From the NCBI RefSeq assembly GCF_028401425.1, contig NZ_JAQOMS010000002.1, forward strand, positions 3,596,001 through 3,660,000: a DNA stretch of 64,000 bases, written 5' to 3'. The stretch comes from Psychrosphaera algicola (lineage in GTDB: Bacteria; Pseudomonadota; Gammaproteobacteria; Enterobacterales; Alteromonadaceae). Shown here in pieces: positions 29,693 through 39,287 of the stretch (its first letter is position 1; each line of letters opens with the position of its first letter). The notes under the pieces were generated by a model, which was not told the origin of the DNA, searched no databases, and saw only the letters and a list, made by a program, of their open reading frames with translations. Made by a program: the position numbers and the translations under genes.

Positions 29693-31441
29693 ATGTTAAA
29701 TAGTACAAATTCACCTCGTCATTTTGTCGTGGCCACGTTGGCATTTTTTGCTTCGTTTGTTGTGATTATTTTTATGTCACAAATGCAAACAGCCATGTTT
29801 CTAAACTATGATTTTTTTGTAAAAGTTAAAAGCTTCAAGGCAGTACTGTGTTTGTCTGCGCTATTTTATCTTTCATTTTTAACAAAAAGTTATTTGGGCA
29901 GTGTATTACGTTGGGATCGTTTTAAATGGCATATACCGACTATATTGGTAGCACACGGCATTGAATCAACATTTTATGGGTATGTTGATAATCCCGCATA
30001 CTGGGTTGTCATTAGCTGTATAACATTAATTATTTCCGCCGTTGTTACGCTATTTTATGTTGTATCTCAGATAAAAAAATCAAAAAAGAATGGCTGATTA
30101 ATATTCTAATTGGTACGGGGTTAATTTTTAGCTGCGTTTATGCATTTACATTAAATGTGAATTTTAATCATATTGATGAATTCAGTTTGTTGCTTGTCAT
30201 ACTGGTTACGTTTTCAGCCTCGTGTTTAATTTTGTCTTCATTACTGCTGTTGAGTCATCCCCATAGTTCGCAACGTGAAATGCATTCTGTACCTTTGGTC
30301 ATGGCTATTATTTCTTTATTTGAAATATTTGGTCGGGAAGGGTTCGTTGTCTGGTGGGGAGCGGTAATACTCCATGTATTTCTATTTTATTTGTTGGTTG
30401 TCACAATTGTTAGAATAAATCAGTCAGTAGCTCGCGTGATGAATATGTATCAACAAGGCTTAGATACGAATTTAACTCCCTACTTTTGTGGTAGCCTAAA
30501 TGGCCGTATCTTGTTTGCTAATCAAGCATACAAACGCCTTGTTGGCGAGAAAATTGATAGCAACACCAAAGAGTTACATAATGTTTTGTTGGAACACCCC
30601 TTTGGCCAGAAATTAAAGAAAAATTTTGTACAAAAGGTTTTTATAAAGCGGAAACAGTAATCAATCGAAATAACTTAGCCCCGCATACGGTGTCGTTACA
30701 TATTAAACCATTGCATCCAGAAAACGATTGGTACCAAGCGTCTTTTACCGATTTGGAATCTCGAATCGAAATCCAAAAAATCGTGATGATGCACTTGAAA
30801 AACTCGCTCAATTGTCAAAAAACTTGATGGAAAAGCAGGAAGAAGAAAGACGATATTTTGCTAAAGAACTTCACGACGAAATTGGCCAAGGTTTGACGCT
30901 TCTTAAAATTCAGCATCAATTACCTGAACCGGATATTGAACTAATTAATCATGTGCTAAACGAGTTATTGGAATCGGTTCGTAATCTATCACTTAATTTA
31001 AGACCTTCAATTTTGGACGATATGGGGGTATCTGTTGCATTAGGCTGGCTAGCAGAACGACAGGTTAAATTCAGTACATTAAATGTTGAGACTAAGATCC
31101 AAACTGATGTTCCGAGGATGTCCGAAAAATTGGAGATTTCTATTTTTCGGATTGCACAGGAAGCGTTTACCAATATTCATAAATACGCTAAAGCGACAAA
31201 AGTTAAGCTCGAGTTCACCTTTGTTGATAATACAATTACATTATCAGTAATCGACGACGGCATTGGTTTTGATGTAGGCTCTAAGTTAAATTTTGCAATC
31301 AAGAGTCAAAGTTTAGGACTGGTAAGTATTAGAGAGCGTGCTTTTACTATTAATGGAAAATTGCAGTTAAATTCCAGTCCTGAAACTGGGACATCGATTA
31401 AACTGGTGGTGCCTTTTGTTGGCAGAGGTAACGTAGTTTGA
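29693..31441 (+). CDS. NarL/UhpB-class sensor histidine kinase (three frame breaks)
   Basis: Membrane sensor kinase, about 583 residues after repair. The N-terminal half has six or seven hydrophobic helices, then a PAS-like segment (YFCGSLNGRILFANQAYKRL), a HisKA_3 domain with phosphoacceptor His in FAKELHDEIGQGLTLLKIQ, and an ATPase domain (FRIAQEAFTNIHKYAKA, SLGLVSIRERA). Three A-run losses split it: near 30082-30087, near 30635-30638 and near 30773-30778; repair joins KKEWLINILIG, NGFYKAETVIN and EIQKNRDDALEKL. The NarL-type regulator at 32281 is the likely partner. The stop overlaps the TTG start of the next gene. Confidence 0.85.
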
Positions 31442-32265
31442 AATGTCTTAAATATATAGTCGTTGTGTTGCTGGTATTGGCATTTAGTGCAAATGCTAAC
31501 GAACAGGCCAATTTTAATGTGGTTTATAAGGTCATTACCAGCGCCGATAATCAGCTATTTTTAGTTACCGATAATGGGACATGGAAAGTAGACGGGCAAT
31601 ATATTGTTAGAGTTGACTCTGTAACAGTTGAAAAACTTAAACTTGCTAATTTTGATTTTCCAAAACCTGTTTTATCGTTTAACCATGTTTCAGAAAACCC
31701 AAGCTGGCATGGCATTTTTATTGTTATCGTAGGGATATTACTTTGTATTGCACTATTTATTTTGCAGCGCGATTCAAGCCTTAAAGATAAACAATATATG
31801 ACTACGTTGAGGCAACAGAAACGATTAATGGATTTGTGTTTCTGGGTGACAGGTGACATTGTATTAGATTGTGATTTAGAACAAAATTTTGTCGAAAAAA
31901 TCACAGACAGTAAGCTGTTTTTTGATCTGGATGGAATTACATTTTTATCTGACAGCTACTTAAATCAGATCCACCCCGACGATAAATCAATGTTTCAAAC
32001 GCAATATCAAGCTATATTGGCAGCTGGCCACAATCGATTTCAATTGATGTACCGATTTTCTGATAACAATGGCGATTGGCGATGGATTGTTGAAAGGGGG
32101 TGCGTCATCGAACGTGCGTCTAACGGAGAAGCAAAGCGAATAGTAACGAATTTGCGAGATGAAAGTGAGTTGCGACGTGAGCAAAATAATCTGGTTAGAA
32201 TTAATCATGCTCTGGAAAAGAAAATTGCAGCGATTAAAGTGCAAGAGCAGGCAAACAAAAACTAA
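31438..32265 (+). CDS. Membrane-anchored PAS-domain protein without output domain
   Basis: A 275-residue protein with a signal peptide (cleavage after FSANANEQ), a short periplasmic domain, one transmembrane helix (IFIVIVGILLCIALFIL, about residues 97-115) and a cytoplasmic PAS_3-type fold (YLNQIHPDDKSMFQTQYQAI ... RFQLMYRFSDNNGDWRWIVERGCVIERASNGEAKRI). It ends in a short coiled coil with no kinase, GGDEF or other output domain. The TTG start overlaps the upstream kinase stop (TTGA), so translation is coupled. It is probably an accessory sensor for the kinase/regulator pair. Confidence 0.7.
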   Translation: MKCLKYIVVVLLVLAFSANANEQANFNVVYKVITSADNQLFLVTDNGTWKVDGQYIVRVDSVTVEKLKLANFDFPKPVLSFNHVSENPSWHGIFIVIVGILLCIALFILQRDSSLKDKQYMTTLRQQKRLMDLCFWVTGDIVLDCDLEQNFVEKITDSKLFFDLDGITFLSDSYLNQIHPDDKSMFQTQYQAILAAGHNRFQLMYRFSDNNGDWRWIVERGCVIERASNGEAKRIVTNLRDESELRREQNNLVRINHALEKKIAAIKVQEQANKN

Positions 32266-32280
32266 AATAGGTGATAGTTA

Positions 32281-32934
32281 ATGGAGAAATACACCATATT
32301 ATTTGCAGATGATCATACCTTGATAAGACAGGGGATCATCAGCTTAGTCAGACACTTTGCCTTTATTGATAGTGACAACATATTACAGGCAAGTAATGGC
32401 CTAGAGGCCATCGCTATCGTTAAACGTGCGCATCCTGATGTTGTTGTTATGGACGTTTCTATGCCACAGATGAACGGACTTGAAGCGACCCAACTCATTA
32501 AAAGTCAGTTTCCGGAAGTGAAGGTGCTTATATTGTCTCATTACAATAACGAACCTTATGTGCTAAGAGCCCTAAAAGCTGGTGCCGATGGTTATATGTT
32601 AAAAGACGCTGCGGTAAGCGAATTGGAGCAAGGTTTATTAAATGTGCTACATGACAAATTGTATATTAGTCCGGATATCGATCAGAATATTATCGCAAAG
32701 TTGAATAATAGCCCTAACGGACTGAATGACGCATTAGAATTGTTAACTGCACGGCAGCGTAATATTCTACAATTAATTGCAGAAGGTCATTCTACTAGAG
32801 ATATAGCCGAAAAACTTTTCCTGAGTGTAAAAACCATTGAAGCTCATCGTTCTAATATAATGGATAGACTCGCTATACGTGATATCCCTAGGTTGGTTCG
32901 TTTTGCAATTCGAGTTGGACTGATTCAAGCCTAA
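32281..32934 (+). CDS. NarL/FixJ-family response regulator
   Basis: A 217-residue regulator. Receiver domain with acidic pocket at FADDHT (residues 8-13), phosphoacceptor Asp58 (VVVMDVSMPQMNG) and Lys in YMLKDAA. LuxR-type helix-turn-helix LTARQRNILQLIAEGHSTRDIAEKLFLSVKTIEAHRSNI. It follows the HisKA_3 kinase and PAS protein with a 15-base gap, forming a compact operon. Target genes unknown. Unbroken. Confidence 0.9.
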   Translation: MEKYTILFADDHTLIRQGIISLVRHFAFIDSDNILQASNGLEAIAIVKRAHPDVVVMDVSMPQMNGLEATQLIKSQFPEVKVLILSHYNNEPYVLRALKAGADGYMLKDAAVSELEQGLLNVLHDKLYISPDIDQNIIAKLNNSPNGLNDALELLTARQRNILQLIAEGHSTRDIAEKLFLSVKTIEAHRSNIMDRLAIRDIPRLVRFAIRVGLIQA

Positions 32935-33028
32935 ATTATTAATAAATAAATCAATAGCTTTATTTGGAAATGCAGAATTTTTAATTGGACTTATACTAAG
33001 GTTACATATTTTAAAAAGGGTATTTGAA

Positions 33029-35769
33029 TTGACTAATAACTCGCTTCTAGCGCAGCGGTATGCATTTTTGTTACTTGGCTATTTTGGTACCGGTTATATC
33101 CTTTCTAATATTTCTTTTAACAGTCAAATTGTGCCAGTTTGGTTACCTGCGGGTATCGCGCTTAGCGCTGTATACCTATGGGGATACAAGCTATTACCCG
33201 CGGTATTTGTCGCATCAATCATTTTCAATTTTTCAGTTTTGCCCAATTTTGAAGTTTCTCAAATACTGTCTGAACTCGGCTTTCAAAATATCCTAATCGC
33301 CTCCGGTGCGACGTTGCAGACCTTTGTCGGTGCATACATTCTTAGTCGTTGGATTGGTAATCCTATAAAACAAGCAGAAAGTAAAAAAACCATCAGTTTT
33401 ATTTTTTTGTGGGCCTATTTGTTAATTTAATTTCGTCAAATATTGGTACTTTGTCACTGACTTTACTGAATGATCTTTTTAGCTGGGACGCTTACCTACT
33501 TAATATGATGTACTGGTGGTTGGGAGACTCATCGGGTGTATTGATCATGACACCATTTTTACTCAGTCTTTACACAGTTAATGATGAACAGCAGGACTCA
33601 AGTCAACCGAAATATATGGTTGTGAATTCGGTTAGTATCTTGTTTGTAGCAATTGTTATGATGACTTGGTTATTCGTAGAGGACTCTAATCAAAATGCGG
33701 ATTCGCATATTGATTCAAATATTAAAACCATTGAAAATGCGATTTACAGAAAAATAACAACCAATGTCGCTAAACTTCAGCAATTGAGTCATTCAATTCA
33801 ATTGCAGGATGACTTAAAAAAATCTGATTTTTTAATGTTATCTGATGATTTTTTGGCCATTGATAATTCGATTAAGGCATTGTCCTGGAACCCCTTAATT
33901 TCACAAGACAAACTGGATGCTGCGCAACAACTTCTGGCAAGAGAATATAGTGATGGTGAGCATATCAAAGGTGACCCTTTAAGTGAGGATGACCCTATTG
34001 TTTATGTGCAATATATCAATCCAATTGAAGGTAATAAGCAAGCAGTTGGCTTTAACGTCTATTCAAATCCTTTGAGAAAGCTTACTATTGATTCAATTTT
34101 AAATACCTATCAACCCGCAGCGACGCAAATTTTACAGTTGGTTCAAAACGACTTTTTGATCCATCTTTTTTGGTGTTTTATCCGGTTCTAAAGCCTTAGT
34201 CACGACATCGATGACCCCACCAAAAATCACATCACTGGATTTGCTACAGGTGTTTTTTCGGTTTCTAAAATAATCGAAATGGCCTTAACTAAAGAGCAAC
34301 GACATTTATTTGAGTACGAGTTATTTGAATTTGGCGAAGAACACCCATTTTTAACCAGCAAAAATTTTCAGGACGTTAATACACTAAAGACTAGCGCAAT
34401 TTTAAATCTAAATATGTTGAACCAGATTTGGAAGATGAAAATATTTGTCAATGAAGCAAATCTCATACTATTTAAAAATCGTTCGTATTTAGTGTTGTTT
34501 ATCCTGCAATTTACTTTAGTGGTTATTTTTATAAGCTTAATTTTAATGATGAATAATCGACAAGTTGTATTAGACCGCCTCGTTTTACAAAAGACCAAGT
34601 CGCTCAGTTTGGCGGTGAAGGAAGCCAAACATGCAAATGAAGCCAAAAGCCGGTTTTTGGCGAATATGAGTCATGAAATTCGAACACCAATGAACTCTGT
34701 TGTTGGTTTTTCTCGACTTGCGAATAAATCTGATGATATCGATGAGATTAAGTCGTTTGTTAATAAAATCGAAATTTCGTCAGATATTATGATGAATGTC
34801 GTCGACGATATCTTAGATATTGCCAAAATTGAATCCGAGAAATTGAAACTAAGCGAAGAGGATTTTGATTTAAAAATAATTTTGCAAAAGGTATCTGTGA
34901 TATTTAAAGCTCAAGCAGAGCAAAAATCCATAAACTGGTTGATTAATGACAACTTACCCGACGGGGTGTTGTATAAAGCTGACAAAACAAGGTTGCAACA
35001 AATTATTATGAATTTGTGCAGTAATGCTATTAAATTTACCGATAGCGGCAGTATTACCTTAAGTGCCGATGCTAAAATGCAAAGGAACGGGGTTGCGGAA
35101 GTAAAGATTGGCATAACGGACACAGGAATAGGCATGACCCCGAGCCAACTTAGGCACATTTTCACGCCATTCACTCAGGCAGACGATACAACCTCAAGAA
35201 AATACGGTGGCACAGGATTGGGATTAGCCATATCTAAACAATTGAGTGAATTGATGGGAGGACAGCTTACTGCTAAAAGTCAAATATCAAAAGGGACGTA
35301 TTTTGAACTATCGTGCCCGTTGAAAATATCAACTAAACATGGACATGAGAAACTTAAAACACAGCAATCTGTACCAACGGTAGATATTAGCCATTTAAAA
35401 ATATTGGTTGCAGAAGACAATAAAATTAACCAACTGCTTGTAACTAAGGTACTTGAAGAATTTGCTATTACACCAACTGTTGTAGAAAACGGTGCATTGG
35501 CTGTTGAAGCAGCAAAACGCGAACCCTTTGATGCAATACTCATGGATTGCCAGATGCCTGTGCTGGATGGTTATGAGGCGACAAAACAGATTTTAATGAC
35601 ACCAGATTTAAACAATATGCGAATAATTGCCTTAACTGCTGATGTGGACGTATTAAGTAAGTCCAAGGCACAGGATTTTGGTTTTTCCGCACATCTTTCG
35701 AAGCCAATTGATGTCGAAAAATTGTATGAATGTTTAGCTGAAGTTGTTCGTCATTCCAAACATAAATAG
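33029..35769 (+). CDS. MASE1/CHASE-like hybrid sensor histidine kinase (three frame breaks)
   Basis: Large hybrid kinase (about 913 aa). N-terminal MASE1-type membrane domain (VPVWLPAGIALSAVYLWGYKLLPAVFVA), a CHASE-like extracytoplasmic domain, a second membrane helix, HisKA (FLANMSHEIRTPMNSVVGFSRL), ATPase (GTGLGLAISKQLSELMGG) and a receiver (ILVAEDNKINQ, AILMDCQMPVLDGYEA). Breaks: a T run at 33402-33408, a T run near 34151-34155, and 34194-34199, where GCCAGGT is expected (VLKPGHDIDDPTKNHITGF) but GCCTTAGT is found; this is the RCCWGGY error on the opposite strand. The start is TTG with AAAAAGGG upstream. Confidence 0.87.
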
Positions 35770-35829
35770 CAAGACGTTAAGCGGCGAATATTCCGCACAG
35801 GTACAGCCATATTCGACTTTAGTTGTTTC

Positions 35830-36681
35830 TTACACTCGAACTTTTTGGCTAAATGGTTTCGCTAATACAAGAAAAATACCGCCAATAACCAATACGGATG
35901 CACCAACGAGCCGCAACGTTATTGCTTCATCAGCCCATATTAAGCCACCAACCGCTGCAATAATCGGAACGGCAAGTTGTATAACGCCAGCCTGTAGTAC
36001 GTTGATATGTTTTAATATGATGTACCAGACCGTGTAGCCAGCAGCACTTGCTAATACACCAGATGCGATCGCAAGCAAAACCCCTGTCTGATTGATAATA
36101 GTTGTGTCTAAATTAAAAAGCGCAACAAGCAGGCAGATTGGTACGGCGTAAATAAAGTTAAAGCTAGTATCAATGCTTGGATCAGAGCCAGCTTTTCCAC
36201 GAATCGTATAAACTGCCCAGACCATACCTGACAGGGCCATTAGGATAAACCCAACAATACTCGGTGATGTTAACTCCGGAAACACCAAAACTACGAGCCC
36301 CAAAAAGGCTAATCCTACGCCAAACTTCTCAATGGCTAATGTCGATTTTCCCTGCAATGCAGAAGCAATAAACATGGTTATCTGTACAGCGCCAAATAAT
36401 ATTAGTGCCCCTGTGCCAGTATCTAGTGAGACATAGGCAAGTGAAAAGCAAAAGGCATAAACCATTAACCATAATGAAGAAAGCCAATTCGACTTCCGAT
36501 TCAATGCCAATTTTTGTCTCTTTGCAAAAAGGAAAATAGCTAATGCAATAGCACCAGATATTAGTCTAATGTTGGTGAACGTTATGGGGTCGATGTGGTT
36601 ATCACCTAACGCTAAACGGCCAAAAATAGAATTGCCAGCAAAAGCAAAGAGCGCAAATAAAATAAGGAAAATCAGCTGCAC
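35830..36681 (-). CDS. EamA/DMT-family transporter
   Basis: A ten-helix inner-membrane transporter (283 aa) made of two EamA repeats; characteristic parts are SIFGRLALGDNHIDPITFTNIRLISGA and, in the second half, VWYIILKHINVLQAGVIQLAVPIIAAVGGLIWADEAITLRLVGASVLVIGGIFLVL. Typical of drug/metabolite exporters; substrate cannot be inferred. Isolated gene convergent with the hybrid kinase gene. Confidence 0.85.
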   Translation of the reverse strand: MQLIFLILFALFAFAGNSIFGRLALGDNHIDPITFTNIRLISGAIALAIFLFAKRQKLALNRKSNWLSSLWLMVYAFCFSLAYVSLDTGTGALILFGAVQITMFIASALQGKSTLAIEKFGVGLAFLGLVVLVFPELTSPSIVGFILMALSGMVWAVYTIRGKAGSDPSIDTSFNFIYAVPICLLVALFNLDTTIINQTGVLLAIASGVLASAAGYTVWYIILKHINVLQAGVIQLAVPIIAAVGGLIWADEAITLRLVGASVLVIGGIFLVLAKPFSQKVRV

Positions 36682-36838
36682 GTTAATAATGGCCTAGCCT
36701 ATGGTGATTAACAGTTATGCGAATCAACTATTGTTATTGGAGATATTATTTTGAAGACAAGAATGAACAGATAAATACTAACTGTAAATTTTGAGCTAAT
36801 GTCACACTTTGCAACATTAACCCAAACAGTTGATGCGC

Positions 36839-37324
36839 CTAGTGAGAGTGGCCACATCCGCCTGCACTATGAACATGACCGTGGGCAAGTTCATCTTGAG
36901 TTGCTTCACGCACCTCTAGTATTTCAACGTCAAATGCTAAGTCGATTCCCGCAAGAGGGTGGTTACCGTCAACAGTTACACTCTCGTCGTCTTTTGCGAC
37001 AACGATAACCGTTTGCTCACCATTGTCTGTCCCAGCGCGCAATTGCATGCCAACTTCAACTTCAAAGTCTGCAAACAACTCTTTACCAAGTTTTTGTACT
37101 AGACCGTCAAAACGTTCCCCATATGCATCTTCAGCGGCAACTTTAACTTCAAATGTATCGCCGACAACATGGTCAATTAACTCTTTTTCTAATCCTTCGA
37201 TTAAAAATTTTGTCCCTAAAATAAACTCGATTGGTTGTGAGTCATAAGAACTGTCAATTAGAGTATCTTCGCTATCTTTTACCGCGTAATGCATTTTAAC
37301 AACGGAGTTATTTGTAATTTTCAT
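36839..37324 (-). CDS. slyD: FKBP-type peptidyl-prolyl isomerase SlyD
   Basis: Prolyl isomerase and metallochaperone (161 aa). FKBP domain with the inserted IF/chaperone loop (EVKVAAEDAYGERFDGLVQKLGKELF) and a His-rich metal-binding tail (AHGHVHSAGGCGHSH). The tail is short relative to E. coli SlyD but of the same type and could deliver nickel. Complete. It lies just downstream of ygfZ on the same strand. Confidence 0.93.
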   Translation of the reverse strand: MKITNNSVVKMHYAVKDSEDTLIDSSYDSQPIEFILGTKFLIEGLEKELIDHVVGDTFEVKVAAEDAYGERFDGLVQKLGKELFADFEVEVGMQLRAGTDNGEQTVIVVAKDDESVTVDGNHPLAGIDLAFDVEILEVREATQDELAHGHVHSAGGCGHSH

Positions 37325-37332
37325 TTTTAGCC

Positions 37333-38159
37333 TTAGTTTTCTGCAAGAGAGTAGGGCAATTCAAGTAAACTTAGTGCCGTATCATCATCTTGGTTTATAT
37401 AAATAGGTTGCTGTTCGATGTCCTTTGGCAACACGAGTTGCACGGCGGTTTCACCTTGATAGTTAGAGAAGTTTATCACTTTACCCTGCGCTCTGCGATT
37501 GCCATTTAACGCAACGTATACGTCTTGGCCAATTTCAAATTCAACAGGTTGGTCAATTGAAGCGACAAATAATGCACGTTTGTTTTTGCCCAAGTAGCGC
37601 ATTCTGGCGACAGTTTCTTGTCCCATATAGCAACCTTTGTTAAACGAAATATAGTCTAACGCTTGGAGGTTCAACATTTGAGGTACGTATTCACCAATTG
37701 TCTTGGCGTACAGATGTGCGCGTCCGCTTAGGACTTCTTGATGCCACCATTGGGCCGCATCACCGCTGGTTTCGATTTCATCTTTACTTAAAATTAAGAC
37801 ATGTCCAGGTGCCAATTCAAAGTTAAAACCTTGGGCATTGACGTGGTCTGAACCATAAACGTGCCAGTTAGCGGTGTCGTCTACGATATCCGCTTTTGCA
37901 AAAACACCGTATTTGTTTAGTTCAGCTAATGATGCTGCAGCACTGTCTTTGGTCGCGATTAGATAAAGTGCATCGTCAATTTTTTAGCGATAAAGGTCGA
38001 CCACATTTTGCCTTTGGCATTGCAGTGACTACCGGCAAGCCAATTTGCGTCCGTCAACTTTGTGACGTCACAAGAAACTTGACCTTGTAAAAACGAGGTG
38101 GCGTCCACCCCAGAGAGTTTAATCACACTGTATTGAGTTAAGGAAACGGTCATTGACAT
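37333..38159 (-). CDS. ygfZ: Folate-binding iron-sulfur repair protein YgfZ (frameshifted)
   Basis: GcvT-like folate-binding protein needed for some Fe-S enzymes. The family signature is FNKGCYMGQETVARMRYLGKNKR (the KGCYxGQE motif). The frame breaks at about 37982-37987, where a six-T run on plus should be seven. The annotated stop at 37333 lies inside ACTAAGGC (minus strand), the same form that ACCTGGC takes at other sites; undoing it would extend the protein by about nine residues and make it overlap the slyD start. It neighbours sdhE-ygfX as in E. coli. Confidence 0.9.
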
Positions 38160-38365
38160 GGTTTAGTCCAATTTTTACGAATTGCCTACTTCTATGGGGA
38201 TGAATTTACAAATTCCAATTGATTTTGTTAATTAGTCTATCAGAGCTGAGAAATGGGGGTTGTCGTAAAACATGATTGAATGCCAAGTTGATTTGGACAA
38301 AATGAATATAAGCTGAAGTCCAGCTATATTTTAAACTCAAACTTTTGGTATCATAGGCCTTCAAA

Positions 38366-38687
38366 ATGATAATCGAGACGGTTGATGACGGAAAAAAAGC
38401 ACAAGTCGTATATGTAGATGAGAGCGGCACAAAATTTCAATTAGATTCCAAGCCAAAACTTAAATGGGCATGCCGACGCGGTATGTTAGAACTCGATGTA
38501 TTGTTTGAACCGTTTGTTGACGATGCATATGACGCGTTAAACGAAAAGCAGCGATATACTTTTCAGCGGTTATTGGCGAGTGAAGATCCAGAGTTGTTTG
38601 CCTTGGTTTATGGGACATGAAATTTGTCCAGACGAGGAATTACGCGGCATGGTTGAGCTCATATTAAATAGAGTTAAAGTGAGTTAA
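38366..38687 (+). CDS. sdhE: FAD assembly factor SdhE (frameshifted)
   Basis: Small protein that promotes covalent flavin attachment to succinate dehydrogenase. The SdhE signature LKWACRRGMLELDVLFEPF and LLASEDPELFALVMGHE are present. The frame breaks near 38606-38608, where a T run is one too long, then continues MGHEICPDEELRGMVELILNRVKVS to 38687. The N-terminal 20 residues are longer than usual; an ATG at 38385 would start MTEKKAQVV if the A7 run at 38392-38398 had eight A. It lies 14 bases ahead of ygfX, its usual partner. Confidence 0.87.
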
Positions 38688-38700
38688 CGAGAATAGGATC

Positions 38701-39219
38701 ATGGATGATTCGTCTTACTTTAGGGTAGCCGTTGCAACAACCAATAAAGTGCGACACAGGTTGTATGTTGCGCTTTGTTTCTTAGTTGTAGTTAGTGTCT
38801 TAATAACACCGCATTTAAATACTCTATTGTTATCACTAAGTAGTTTGCTGATTGCGCTATCTGGCCTATTCATCTTTTTGGTGTTTTCAAAACGTCCGAC
38901 ACCACATCTTCTCCTACTAACTGAAAAAGGCCAAGTAAACCTTGTATTTATTGCGCGACATAGCAATAGGCCAGCAATGGCAACGGCCGCCAAACCATTG
39001 AAAATTGATTCTATGCCTAGCACCTATGAATTGTCGCAAGACATGCAAATACAGTCGGGGAGTTGGGTGTTATTTGGTTGTTTGCATATCAAATTACAAA
39101 ATAGATTGTCGGCTCAAATTACTTGGCTAACGCTTTATTCTGATCAAATAATGGCAAGTGATTGGTGTCGGTTAAGGCGGATTTGCCTTAGATGTAATCG
39201 ACCAGCGCCAATAAGCTAA
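38701..39219 (+). CDS. ygfX: YgfX/CptA-type membrane protein
   Basis: A 172-residue protein with two adjacent transmembrane helices (YVALCFLVVVSVLITPHL and LLLSLSSLLIALSGLFIFLVF) and a cytoplasmic domain ending with SDWCRLRRICLR. The layout and its place directly after sdhE match YgfX, reported in E. coli as CptA, an inhibitor of cell division and a possible partner of SdhE. Sequence conservation is weak, so the call rests largely on synteny. Confidence 0.7.
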   Translation: MDDSSYFRVAVATTNKVRHRLYVALCFLVVVSVLITPHLNTLLLSLSSLLIALSGLFIFLVFSKRPTPHLLLLTEKGQVNLVFIARHSNRPAMATAAKPLKIDSMPSTYELSQDMQIQSGSWVLFGCLHIKLQNRLSAQITWLTLYSDQIMASDWCRLRRICLRCNRPAPIS

Positions 39220-39287
39220 CCTAAATTGGCGCGTTTAGTGGTCAATATTTTAGTAAGTTTAATTACGACATAAATCGTTTGGTTAAA

